Below, piece after piece: positions 42,705-51,685 of a stretch of DNA of 64,000 bases. Position 1 is the first letter of the stretch. The number at the start of each line of letters is the position of its first letter. This DNA is from Euglena gracilis (Eukaryota; Euglenida; Euglenophyceae; Euglenales): the NCBI GenBank assembly GCA_039621445.1, contig CP154956.1, positions 29,766,667-29,830,666 of the forward strand. Direction: 5' to 3'. The position numbers and the translations under genes were made by a program. The notes under the pieces were generated by a model. The model had not been told where the DNA came from, made no database searches, and saw nothing but the letters and a program-made list of their open reading frames with translations.

Positions 42705-45700
42705 TGGTAAGCAGAGGTTTTTCCTTCAGCCTTCTGTCGGAAATTTTGGGTTGGAAATCCCTGCTCAGAATGTTTTCTTTGATGATCAGCCAATGGCCCA
42801 ATCTCAGATGGCAAATCTGACGATTGGAGTTTCGGGGAACAGGGAGTTGGGACCCGAAACCAGTTTGGCTGGACTCAGAACCCCCACAAATATGGGACAG
42901 ATGTTGGAGTTTCAGGGTGGGGATGGCCAGGTTGTCATTTCCAACCAACCGTGTTTTCCAGAGCCTTTTTCAGGGGTTTTGCCTTTGCAAAATATGGGGT
43001 ACGGTTTTGTGCTGCCTGAGTTGCAACCTCTCCCAGACTTTTCATGGGTGCAAAATTTAGGGAATCTGCCATCATTACCCGCTTTTGCATTGCCTTTGCC
43101 TCCAGCTCAACCAGTTTCTTCAACACCAGCCCAAGAGCCGGTGGCACTTTTGCAGTTTTCCCAACCATCCCAGGTAGATGGGCTGGCGAAGGAAACGGCA
43201 AGTGCCTCGGCAGGGCAGGGGGGTGATAACCCCAGCCCAGTTTTCTTTGAAAAGCAAGCACAGGTCAATGTGCTGGGCTTAAACAATAATAATAACTGGG
43301 ACAGCAACGAACGGGTCAGAGCAGAAGTGGAGGGGGCAGAGGAAAACCCGAAGGACCAGCCCACTTCCACTTCTACTCGACGACCCCGAACTCCAGCTTC
43401 ATCACCAGGCAGTGGTGAAGTTCAGCAAAAACGGCTGCACCGTGAGGTTGATCACGGTCAGCCAGCAGCTGCTGCAGCCCCCCAGCCTCCTCATATTTTC
43501 ATCGAGGGGGGTGAGGAGGAGGTCCAACCCCCAGCCTATGAAAGTTCTGAAGCCACCCCCAGGGGGGATTCACAAAATCAGGGATTTGAAGACCCCTGGG
43601 GGCAATTTTTACAAAGTAACAGAGACCTCCAGTGGACTGTGCAGCACCTGACTTTTCGGGTTTTGGCTTTGGAAAAAGCCAACGAAGAGTGGGTTCTGCA
43701 GCAGCAGCAGCAACAACCCCCCGCTGTCGACATCCACCTGGTGGAGCACATGGCTGCACGAATCGAAGAAACGGCCAGGGCTGACTGCCTCCATATTTTT
43801 GAAGTTTTTGAGAAAAAATGTGAGGCCCAGGTGCAAATTTCTGTGCAAAAAATTGACGCACAGGCACTTGAACTTTTTGTCGGGCAGGAAAAAAGTTTTG
43901 AGGAAAAACTGGCCCAGCAGTTTTCTTCGAGCCGTGATCAGTTTTTGGCCCTGAGGCAGGAATTTTTACGAATTTTGGACAACCTGCCACAGGAAATTTT
44001 TAAGCAGGTGCAAAATCAGGTGGCTGCCTTACCGATTAAGGATCTCGCGCTTGAAAATTTTCAGCGGTTTGCTGAGAATTTTAAAGCCGCCCAGCCAGCT
44101 CAGGGGGGGGAGGCAGAAACTCTCCAGGAGCTGGCCGTTGTCGCTGCCAAGATCATTGAAGTTCAGGCTGACCTGGTATCGCTGCGTAGTACGGTACAGG
44201 GCCAGGCTCAGCAGCTCCAGCAGTTCGCTGATTATGTTCGCCAGCTGGGTGAACAAAATTCAGCGATGAATACAGCCCTCCATGGTTTTGGTGGGGGTAT
44301 TCAAAAACTTCACCAGAATATTTCAGATGAAGTAGGGAAACGACACTCAGAAATACAAAAACTGCTGACGGATTGTCAGCAGAATTTTCAGAGTGTTTAT
44401 CAGCAGATTTTTTACCAGGAGAAAAAATTTGGTGGGCTGGTGGAGGAATTAAGGCAGGGACTTGCAAAAGTTGGGGGGAACACTTTCGAGTTGCAGAAAG
44501 TGTTGCAGGATTTACAAAAAAATGGACCCGTACACCCAACTGCAGAACCGAGAGGAGTTTTGCAAAAAATTTCTGACATGTGGTGGCTGCGGCAGGGCAG
44601 CCAGCAACCCCTGCACCCAGTTGGGCTGCCACAGCCTGGGCAGCAGCTGGCCCAGCAGCCTGTCATCCAGCTGGCCCAGCAGCCTGGCCAGCCAGCAGGC
44701 CAGCCGCAGCCTGCTCACGGGCTGCCAAGGGGGCTGGGCCTGCCGTCAGCTGGACAGCAGCAGCCCCTGGGGCAGCCTTCCAGCTCACTGGCCAGCACGG
44801 TGCCCAGTGCTGACCCAGCTTTTTCAGATCAGATTATTTCTCAAAATAAATCTGCAGGTTCAAACATTTCCCCTCCCTTAGTTATTGAGGGGGGATTTGT
44901 TTTGGAGGACACGCAAGACACGGCAGTGGTTTCTTCTGTGTCATTGTGTGTCCCTCCACACGTTTCTGCAGCCCCTGCTTTCTCGATTAGGCCTATCGGG
45001 ACAGGGGGGGCTGCAGCCAACCCAGGACACGGGTTGGGTTTTCCTTTTATCGGTGACCCAGTAGCTTTTGAAATTTTGCAGGGAGGTGCTAAGCCCTATT
45101 TTGATGAATCGGGCAGCATTTCCTGGCAAGATTTTGAAGTAGATTGGAATCTTTACTGGGACAGGTTGACATCAGGGAAACCGTATTCTGATTTGCAAAA
45201 GCTGCAGGTTTTTGAGGCATGTTTAGGACCCAGATTAAGGGAGGAAATCAGGCTCTATCGGTTGAATGGAGCTAAATTAAGTTACCCCACCATATTGGCC
45301 CAGTTCCAGAGTCGTTATGCCTCGAGTAAGGGGCTAACGGCTCGGAAAATATGGCAGGAGGTAACCATGGTTAACGAAGGGAAAATAACCCGGGCTGATC
45401 TGCAAGAATTTTGGATTAAATTTTGCAGTGCCTGGCACCATGTTAAGGATGCCACAGCCGGGGAGGCTCGGAGATTATTCTTGGAAAGAATTCCTCCTTT
45501 TTTAAGCAAGTTTTGCATAGAAGAGGAGGATAACCGAGCCCGTAAACAACCCATTGTCAGGCTCACAGGGATACCAAATCCCACAGTGGATGGGATTAAA
45601 AGGAGTGTGAGCCAGATCACTGGGGGGATTGATCCACGGAAAGTGGTTATCAAAAACCCTGGTGCCATTTGCCTTATTTATTTCAGTTCTTCGGAGGAGG

Positions 45701-46416
45701 CACTGAAATTAACAGCCGTAAATGGAAGGAAATTGCAGGGAATGGAAAATTTTCCTAACGCCGAATTGGTGGAACAACTAATGACCGTTGAGGAAATGTT
45801 TGCTTTTGCCGAGGGCAGGTTGGCTCTTCGGGAAAAGCAGGATTTGGCTTTGAATCAGCACCATTTTCCCAGATTATTCAGCAAATCGACAACAAAAGGC
45901 TCAGGGAAAATACAGGTGTTGGAAAAAGGCCAGACCCCCCCGGTGTCCCCAACATCCATGCCAGCACCAGCAGCCAGGGGGCAGGGTCACACCTCAAAAT
46001 CTGCCCCACAGCCAGCTGCGAAGGGCGATAAGGGGGCAGCCCAGCCAGCCCCACGGGGCAGGTCCCCTTCTTCGTCTTCGCGGCCAGGTGCAGCTTCATG
46101 GTCGCGGACCCAAAGTCCAACTCCCCCAGCCCGGCAAGGCAAAGGGGGGCAGACCTGGACCCCGCAGGCATCGGGTCGGGGCAGGTCACCATACCCATGC
46201 TTTAACTGTGGGGAGTGTGGACATTATTTTTATGAGTGTGAAAAACCGCTGAGCGAGGCCCTTGCTAAATCTAAGGAATTTTGGCAAAATAATGGAAAAG
46301 GCAAGGGGCAGCCCAAGGGTAAAGGGCAGCCAGCCTCTCAGCGAAATTCCTCAGGCAAGGGGGGTGCATGGTCAAAGGGGGGTGGACCCACCTCTTCTCC
46401 CCCTGGGGCCCAATAG
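42226..46416 (+). CDS. Gag polyprotein, ends in a leaky-looking TAG
   Basis: First in-frame ATG is 42226; the frame is open from 42052, so a start inside the LTR is the simplest reading. The ~1396-residue product is large for Gag. Residues 1-160 come from the LTR and are Pro/Gly/Glu-rich. Residues ~420-800 are Gln-rich and probably coiled-coil; ~800-880 hold Gln/Pro repeats. Residues ~965-1190 form a capsid-like region (WQDFEVDWNLYWDRL, GPRLREEI, WIKFCSAW). A CCHC zinc knuckle (CFNCGECGHYFYEC) lies near 1325-1337 in a basic Gly/Ser/Lys-rich tail, as in nucleocapsid. The stop TAG 46414-46416 is followed by an open frame with no further stop until 47170, so a Gag-MTase readthrough protein is possible. 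Confidence 0.9.
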   Translation: MERQEINQESSIEEGEVCLPPTSSVGKGAGGWVSSTQATTGHFSPQNPLFGPETVRNDTQGGVLALTGSAEQGGVETPKAPPLEIPVTPPSGVGEGPLGSSSLEMMAQFRPQGGPEWEKISDTSRLEEPKNDPTPETGPGRGFPLHPSAAGGHGSTGVKHGKQRFFLQPSVGNFGLEIPAQNVFFDDQPMAQSQMANLTIGVSGNRELGPETSLAGLRTPTNMGQMLEFQGGDGQVVISNQPCFPEPFSGVLPLQNMGYGFVLPELQPLPDFSWVQNLGNLPSLPAFALPLPPAQPVSSTPAQEPVALLQFSQPSQVDGLAKETASASAGQGGDNPSPVFFEKQAQVNVLGLNNNNNWDSNERVRAEVEGAEENPKDQPTSTSTRRPRTPASSPGSGEVQQKRLHREVDHGQPAAAAAPQPPHIFIEGGEEEVQPPAYESSEATPRGDSQNQGFEDPWGQFLQSNRDLQWTVQHLTFRVLALEKANEEWVLQQQQQQPPAVDIHLVEHMAARIEETARADCLHIFEVFEKKCEAQVQISVQKIDAQALELFVGQEKSFEEKLAQQFSSSRDQFLALRQEFLRILDNLPQEIFKQVQNQVAALPIKDLALENFQRFAENFKAAQPAQGGEAETLQELAVVAAKIIEVQADLVSLRSTVQGQAQQLQQFADYVRQLGEQNSAMNTALHGFGGGIQKLHQNISDEVGKRHSEIQKLLTDCQQNFQSVYQQIFYQEKKFGGLVEELRQGLAKVGGNTFELQKVLQDLQKNGPVHPTAEPRGVLQKISDMWWLRQGSQQPLHPVGLPQPGQQLAQQPVIQLAQQPGQPAGQPQPAHGLPRGLGLPSAGQQQPLGQPSSSLASTVPSADPAFSDQIISQNKSAGSNISPPLVIEGGFVLEDTQDTAVVSSVSLCVPPHVSAAPAFSIRPIGTGGAAANPGHGLGFPFIGDPVAFEILQGGAKPYFDESGSISWQDFEVDWNLYWDRLTSGKPYSDLQKLQVFEACLGPRLREEIRLYRLNGAKLSYPTILAQFQSRYASSKGLTARKIWQEVTMVNEGKITRADLQEFWIKFCSAWHHVKDATAGEARRLFLERIPPFLSKFCIEEEDNRARKQPIVRLTGIPNPTVDGIKRSVSQITGGIDPRKVVIKNPGAICLIYFSSSEEALKLTAVNGRKLQGMENFPNAELVEQLMTVEEMFAFAEGRLALREKQDLALNQHHFPRLFSKSTTKGSGKIQVLEKGQTPPVSPTSMPAPAARGQGHTSKSAPQPAAKGDKGAAQPAPRGRSPSSSSRPGAASWSRTQSPTPPARQGKGGQTWTPQASGRGRSPYPCFNCGECGHYFYECEKPLSEALAKSKEFWQNNGKGKGQPKGKGQPASQRNSSGKGGAWSKGGGPTSSPPGAQ
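42705..42717 (+). promoter_or_regulatory. putative primer binding site
   Basis: TGGTAAGCAGAGG begins immediately after the LTR CA, as expected for pairing with a tRNA 3' end (TGG pairs CCA). The tRNA is not identified. The site lies inside the Gag reading frame, and its GGTAAGC also resembles a splice donor. Confidence 0.6.
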
Positions 46417-46431
46417 GGGGGCCAGGGGCAG
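46414..46431 (+). promoter_or_regulatory. possible stop-codon readthrough site (CAA TAG GGG)
   Basis: CAA precedes the TAG, and the following codons are GGG GGC CAG GGG CAG. This matches the codon pattern after the murine leukaemia virus gag UAG (GGN GGN CAG GGN CAG). The downstream frame is open for 251 codons. A downstream pseudoknot was not tested. A suppressible stop would set the Gag to Gag-MTase ratio. Confidence 0.55.
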
Positions 46432-47172
46432 TTTGAGAAGGGGGGGGCTGCCCATGGCCGTGTCTCTCCCCCCTGTGAGGAAAACGGTGTAAATATTTCT
46501 GATTCAAAAAACTGGGCTGTACAGGATTTTATGGCTGATTCAGGGTGTGGTGAAAAACATTCTTCGGATCAGCCCCCCAGATTTTTGAATCGGACCCGAT
46601 ACTCCTGGAGGGAAGGAAAATGTTCAAGGGTTCCCGTTTTGCATTCAAATCTGCCACAGCCCAACCCCCTACCATCAGCTCAGCGACCTCAGGCATTAGA
46701 TTTATTCGCTGGCACAGGTTCGGTGGGGAAGCGGTTGGCAGAACGGGGGTATGAAGTTTTGTCAATTGAAAATGCTCCTTGGACGGACTTCCACCCCCAC
46801 ACAGACATTTTGACCTGGGACTACAGGCGATACCCGGTTGGATTTTTTGAGGTTATTGCCGCTAGTCCCCCCTGTAATATTTATTCCACGGCTTATAACC
46901 CCAGGCCAAGGGATTTCTCCCAGGCGGATGCCCTGGTGGAGAAAGCCCTGGAAATTATAAATTATTTTCAGCCAAAGTTGTGGTGGTTGGAGAACCCCCG
47001 CACTGGATCTTTGCAACATAGGGAGGTGATGAAAAACCTTCCCTATATCGACATTGATTATTGTCAGTTTTCGGATTGGGGTTATAAAAACCCACACGTT
47101 TCTGGTGCTGCCCAGCCATTTCACAACTACGGTCGGTGTTGTGTGATGGCGAATCGTGTCCTAACCTGGTGA
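46417..47172 (+). CDS. cytosine-C5 DNA methyltransferase-like domain
   Basis: Same frame as Gag, after the TAG; the first ATG is 46531, so it is made by readthrough or independent initiation. C5-MTase motifs are visible: motif I DLFAGTGSVGKRLAERG (SAM binding, from 46696), motif IV ASPPCNIYS with the catalytic Cys (about 46860-46885), and motif VI LENPRTG carrying the ENV-type Glu (about 46988). Motif VIII (QxRxR) is not obvious and no separate target-recognition domain is apparent: the domain has only about 160 residues after motif I. It resembles compact MTases with SPPC and ENP motifs found in viruses and phages. It may methylate element or host DNA, or protect unintegrated cDNA; activity is unproven. 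Ends at TGA 47170-47172, overlapping the protease ATG. Confidence 0.85.
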   Translation, partial: GGQGQFEKGGAAHGRVSPPCEENGVNISDSKNWAVQDFMADSGCGEKHSSDQPPRFLNRTRYSWREGKCSRVPVLHSNLPQPNPLPSAQRPQALDLFAGTGSVGKRLAERGYEVLSIENAPWTDFHPHTDILTWDYRRYPVGFFEVIAASPPCNIYSTAYNPRPRDFSQADALVEKALEIINYFQPKLWWLENPRTGSLQHREVMKNLPYIDIDYCQFSDWGYKNPHVSGAAQPFHNYGRCCVMANRVLTW

Positions 47173-47987
47173 TGGGGGACAATGGGCAGTTCCGGCACCG
47201 TGAATTGTTGGGGGGCAGAAAAATGAAGTTTACCCCCCGACAAAAAGGAAGGATACCCCCCCTGGTGATTGATTATCTCCTAAGTGCTGGGGATTTTCAG
47301 GGGGACCAGCCCAAAGAAATTTCCCAAAATTCCCAGGATTTTGAGGAATGGGAAATTCCAGACCGTTGTTGTCATTTGGCCAACACCTTGAAGGTTAATC
47401 AGGTGTTGCCCATTGAAAACGAGCTGCAACTTTTGATGCTATCGCAGACGTATCTCCCTAACGGAGATACCAAGCAGCTCAAAGTTTTGGTGGACACGGG
47501 AGCCCAGGTGAACCTGGTCAAAAGGTCCATCGTCCCAAAACATTTGGCCAGGTCACCGCGAATGCCAATTCGGCTGGTGGCTGCCAATGGCCAATGTGTT
47601 TTGGGGGGCGACCAGTGTATTAAGTTGGAGTTGGGTTTTCAACGCAGGGGTACGGGGCAGGGGGGCACCCAGGCCTTGTACCTCGAAGGGGAATTCTACC
47701 TCGCGGATATTGAGGTAGATGCTATATTATCATTTCCATGGTTAGCCGAACATGGTTTGGGTGTGTTCCCACACCATAAGGCTTTGGTTTTTGACAACCC
47801 TAATCTGACTTTCTTGTACGGGTGGGATACAAGAAATCAGAAAAGGAAATCCCATAAGGGGAAGAAAAAACACAATTCACCAAAAGAATTGGGGTTGTGG
47901 TTTCTGACTTCGGAGAATCCCCTGAAAACGCACCAACCACGGAGTCCCTTGAAAATGAAAAAGTGTGGTTGGACCTGCAAAAAATGA
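47172..47987 (+). CDS. aspartic protease (retropepsin) ORF
   Basis: ATG at 47172-47174 overlaps the MTase stop as TGATG; the frame is -1 relative to the MTase and also open upstream from 47088, so frameshifting is an alternative. It encodes 271 residues. The active-site motif is LVDTGAQVNLV (near 47490), followed by the second conserved loop AILSFPWLAEHGLGV (near 47727-47765). The N-terminal ~100 residues are an unassigned linker and the C-terminus is Lys-rich. It would process the polyproteins. The ORF ends at TGA 47985-47987, overlapping the next ATG. Confidence 0.9.
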   Translation: MGDNGQFRHRELLGGRKMKFTPRQKGRIPPLVIDYLLSAGDFQGDQPKEISQNSQDFEEWEIPDRCCHLANTLKVNQVLPIENELQLLMLSQTYLPNGDTKQLKVLVDTGAQVNLVKRSIVPKHLARSPRMPIRLVAANGQCVLGGDQCIKLELGFQRRGTGQGGTQALYLEGEFYLADIEVDAILSFPWLAEHGLGVFPHHKALVFDNPNLTFLYGWDTRNQKRKSHKGKKKHNSPKELGLWFLTSENPLKTHQPRSPLKMKKCGWTCKK

Positions 47988-50900
47988 ATTTGCACCTACC
48001 CTTGCAAGGCTTTGATATGCAACCAAAATTCCTTGGCAAGAAGGAATTGCATACCATAGCCAAGCATCTCACCGAATCGCCAGCCGAGGACAAGGCAGTG
48101 AATGCCATAATCCAGGCTCGCGACTCGGGTGAGAAGGAGGACCCCAGGGTGGTAGCATTTCGGGATAAATTTTTTCAGGATTTTGAAGGGGAGGTCTTGG
48201 GTACGGAGGTACCCCCTGACCCTCCCGTACGGGGACCTTATGGGTACGCCCAGATTCCTCTGAAGGAGGGGGCTGTACCCACAAGGCAAAAACCCTTTGT
48301 GTTACACGGTGAAAGGTTTGAAGCTCACAAAAAGGTCACACAGGAATGGTGGGACCGGAAATTTGTTGAGCGTTTACCCAAGGGAACAGTTTCGGAATGG
48401 CTGTCCGTAACATTTGTAGTGCCGAAAAAAGGAGGCGAATGGAGGGGAGTGGTAGACATGCGGGGGCCTAACAGTCAAACTAGGCGTGTGTCCTACCCCC
48501 TTCTCGTAATTGAAGACCTCCTGGTAAAACAAGGTGGAAACATGATGTTTTCCATCTTGGATTTACGGCAGGCTTTCCACCAACAGCCGTTGGACCCGGA
48601 AAGCCGGCCCATCACATGTTGTAGTACCCCCCTCGGTCTTTTTCAGTGGAGGGTTAATGTGATGGGTCTAACAAACGCAAGCCAGCAGTTTCAACAAATG
48701 ATGGAGGATCGCCTCTTCCCAGTGGGGGACGTGGCTGATCCTTACATCGACGACATTTTGATTGGAACTCGAGTGGGTCCTGGTGAGGATTTACTCGCAG
48801 CACATGACAAGGATTTGCGAAGAGTCCTTGAAGTTTTACGAAAAGACAGATTTGTAGCCGACAAAAGAAAATGCCGTCTTTTCGTAAAAGAAGTTGAGTT
48901 TTGTGGCCATGTTCTGGGTGGTGGGGTGAGAAAACCATCCCCTGGAAAGCTGATGGCCATTGAAAAATGGGAGCTACCCCAAACAATCACGGGTCTACGT
49001 GCTTTTTTGGGGTTCACAAATTATTACAGCTCCTATGTGAAGGATTACGCCCACATTGTCGCTTGCCTTCAAGATAAGCTCAAAGTTTCACGAGTGGACG
49101 GCAAGAAGGGTTCCAAGAAAAGGATTTCTTGGGAGCCATCCGACATTGAGGCATTTGAAAAAATTAAATCACTGTTGTGCAGTGAATTAATTTTACAACA
49201 CGTTAAGCCAGACAAAGCATTTGTTTTAAGAGTGGATGCCAGCCAGTATGCGGTTGGTGCCACCCTTGAACAATTGGTTGGGGAGGATAGGGCTCCTACT
49301 CCTGAAGACGTACGGGCCAAGCGTACTGTGCCTGTCGCCTTCATGAGTAGGAAGCTAACCGGCAGCCAAAGAAACTGGGTACCTAGGGAACAGGAGACTT
49401 ATGCCATAATCCTAGCCTTACAAAAGTGGGAATCATGGATTGGGCTGCAGCCCGTCCTGGTTCTCACGGACCACAAGGCTCTAGAATCTTGGGCTAGAGA
49501 GGTTCTAGACACACCAAGTGGTCCCATTGGGAGAAGGGCTAGGTGGCATCAGATTTTATCAAAATTTGACCTGTCGGTTGGGTATATCCCGGGGCGGGAG
49601 AATACCATAGCCGATTTGTTGTCAAGATGGGCTTACCCGGCCTCCCAAGCCTTGAAGGACATTTCAAGGCATGGGTCAGCCCTTGACACCGAGGAAATGA
49701 AGGAAATCATTCAAACAGAAAAAATGGAGGAAGCCGAATGTATGTGGCTACGGTTGGTGGACCAACCAACCACAGCCAACACATACATTCGTGGAGTCAC
49801 CACACGGGGTGGTGCTACCACGGGGTCCGGGGACGCGGGTGGACGGTGCACACGAGCGGGGGATAGGAAGTCAGAACCACTTGGAGGAACAAAACCCCAG
49901 GGTTTGGTTTCAACCTCCACCCCCAAGGGAGAAAAAGGAAAACATGTTTCATTCTCAACTCGGGTTGACGAGTTTGGGAATGAGACAAGTCTTGTGGAGG
50001 AGGTCCAAGAGCCAAGGGGAAAGCATTTTCCATTGACACCCACTTCTATACCAGTTTCGCCAACGACGCCAACCCCTGAACCTGCTGCTGCGACTACCAC
50101 TGAGGTACCTGGGGCAGACCGAGAATCACCTGTGTTGTCTTCAGGTGGTTTGAGTGGTGAGGGGGGGGAAGCCACTTCTACAACCGATTCCTCACCCATC
50201 CCCCCTGGTTCTGTGTGGGATTTATCGTGGAAGGAGGAATATTTAAAATGTCCCCGTTGGTCACCAATTTTTCAGGCTACCCAGGATTCAAAGGTGCCGT
50301 GGCCTGAAAATATCAAGGTTTTTGGTGACAAAATGTTTTTCGAGGAGAGGCTTTGTGTGCCCAAATCTCTCCAAGAAAAACTCATTCGGGATCACCACTC
50401 ATACCAAGGGCATGTGGGATTCCCAAGGCTGTGGGAATGCATGTCCCTTAGGTATGATTGGGCTGATTCCTCACTCGCTCGAGAGTTTGCTAAAGGAGTC
50501 ATGGGCCTTTGTGGGACTTGCCAAGCGTGCCGAAGGCCGGCGAGTCTTAAGGGTTTAGTGGAATCTACACCCATACCCCCAGCCGTAATGTATTCGGTGG
50601 CCCTTGACATGTTTAGCATGCCTCTCGTGGAGTGGGAAGGGAATTCTTACGACTCCATGCTTGTGTGTGTGGATCGTCACTCCGGTTGGATAGTGGCAAT
50701 CCCCCACCTAGCAAAAGGATTTACGGGAGCCAAGGCAGCCAAGCAAATGCTGTTGCATGCTTGGCGACCTTTTGGCGTCCCTTCCATTATTACTTCCGAT
50801 CTGGGCTCACATTTTGTCGCCGGTTGGTGGCAGACAATGTGTGCCTTGATGGGAATTAGGCAAGCCTACTCCCAGGCCTACCATCACCAGGCGAATGGTA

Positions 50901-51685
50901 GGGCGGAGAGGGCTGGCCAACAAATAATGGAACGGCTTAAGAAAATTCAGGTTGAGGACAAGCTGAATTGGGTCGAAGCCCTCCCCCAAGCACTAGACCG
51001 TATTCATGATACGCCGGGGAAGAGTGGCCTAAGCCCATTTCAAATCTTGTTCGGTCGACAGCGTTCATTGGGTGGTTTACCTTATGAACCGTTAAGGGAT
51101 TGTGAAGATGCCAGATCATTTTTCTCTCGGCAAAGAGAAATTGATTTGGTTGTGGCTGGCAAAATGAACAATTTGCATGCCAAGCAATGTGCTCGGGCCA
51201 ACCGTGGTTTAGACGGTTGGGAGCCATTGGAGGTGGGGAATCTGGTGTGGTACCTGAGACCCCCCGATAGTGGCACAAAATTGGATTCCCGTTGGTTGGG
51301 CCCTTGCAAGGTTACCGCAAGGGAGGGAATTCATTCTTACCTGATTGAGGTTAAACCGGGCTATATTATGAAGGCCCATCGGAAGGCTTTGAAGGTGTAT
51401 GTGGAGGACCCCACATCTGATAAGCCTATCCCCCTATTTTTCCACCGGCGGACGGTACCTGAGGCGGAAGGTGCCCCAGATACCTGGTTAGTGGATAAAA
51501 TCCTAAATCACAAGTTCGTTAAGGGAAAAATGTTTTTCTTAACGAAGTGGCAAGGGTTTGAGGAGGCGAATTGGGAACCGGTGGAACACTTTTTCCAGGA
51601 GTACAATAGCGACGTAATAGCGTATTGCCTGGGAAAAGGGTTGCCGTTAGATGTCTCTAAGGATTTAAAGACAACGGCAACCTGA
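47984..51685 (+). CDS. Pol: RT, RNase H, integrase, chromodomain
   Basis: ATG 47984-47986 overlaps the protease stop as ATGA; the frame is -1 to the protease and open from about 47897. The 1233-residue product holds RT with VDMRGPNSQT, DLRQAFHQQPL and catalytic YIDD (48742-48753); RNase H from LRVDASQYAVGA (about 49228) to ENTIADLLSRW; and a His/Cys zinc-binding HHSYQGH..CGTCQAC region (50394-50530). The integrase core has D at 50606, D at 50798 and E at 50906, with exactly 35 residues between the last two. A GPY/F-like module follows (SRWLGPCKV), then a chromodomain (VDKILNHKFVKG..FFLTKWQGF..NWEP) at about 51480-51600. The ~180 residues between RNase H and integrase are Pro/Thr-rich. All key residues appear intact. 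Confidence 0.95.
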   Translation: MNLHLPLQGFDMQPKFLGKKELHTIAKHLTESPAEDKAVNAIIQARDSGEKEDPRVVAFRDKFFQDFEGEVLGTEVPPDPPVRGPYGYAQIPLKEGAVPTRQKPFVLHGERFEAHKKVTQEWWDRKFVERLPKGTVSEWLSVTFVVPKKGGEWRGVVDMRGPNSQTRRVSYPLLVIEDLLVKQGGNMMFSILDLRQAFHQQPLDPESRPITCCSTPLGLFQWRVNVMGLTNASQQFQQMMEDRLFPVGDVADPYIDDILIGTRVGPGEDLLAAHDKDLRRVLEVLRKDRFVADKRKCRLFVKEVEFCGHVLGGGVRKPSPGKLMAIEKWELPQTITGLRAFLGFTNYYSSYVKDYAHIVACLQDKLKVSRVDGKKGSKKRISWEPSDIEAFEKIKSLLCSELILQHVKPDKAFVLRVDASQYAVGATLEQLVGEDRAPTPEDVRAKRTVPVAFMSRKLTGSQRNWVPREQETYAIILALQKWESWIGLQPVLVLTDHKALESWAREVLDTPSGPIGRRARWHQILSKFDLSVGYIPGRENTIADLLSRWAYPASQALKDISRHGSALDTEEMKEIIQTEKMEEAECMWLRLVDQPTTANTYIRGVTTRGGATTGSGDAGGRCTRAGDRKSEPLGGTKPQGLVSTSTPKGEKGKHVSFSTRVDEFGNETSLVEEVQEPRGKHFPLTPTSIPVSPTTPTPEPAAATTTEVPGADRESPVLSSGGLSGEGGEATSTTDSSPIPPGSVWDLSWKEEYLKCPRWSPIFQATQDSKVPWPENIKVFGDKMFFEERLCVPKSLQEKLIRDHHSYQGHVGFPRLWECMSLRYDWADSSLAREFAKGVMGLCGTCQACRRPASLKGLVESTPIPPAVMYSVALDMFSMPLVEWEGNSYDSMLVCVDRHSGWIVAIPHLAKGFTGAKAAKQMLLHAWRPFGVPSIITSDLGSHFVAGWWQTMCALMGIRQAYSQAYHHQANGRAERAGQQIMERLKKIQVEDKLNWVEALPQALDRIHDTPGKSGLSPFQILFGRQRSLGGLPYEPLRDCEDARSFFSRQREIDLVVAGKMNNLHAKQCARANRGLDGWEPLEVGNLVWYLRPPDSGTKLDSRWLGPCKVTAREGIHSYLIEVKPGYIMKAHRKALKVYVEDPTSDKPIPLFFHRRTVPEAEGAPDTWLVDKILNHKFVKGKMFFLTKWQGFEEANWEPVEHFFQEYNSDVIAYCLGKGLPLDVSKDLKTTAT

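Noticed and set aside
47080-47095. A -1 frameshift slippery site (TAT AAA AAC) for protease expression.
   Set aside because: It does not fit the X XXY YYZ pattern; the TGATG overlap explains the junction more simply, though frameshifting is not excluded.
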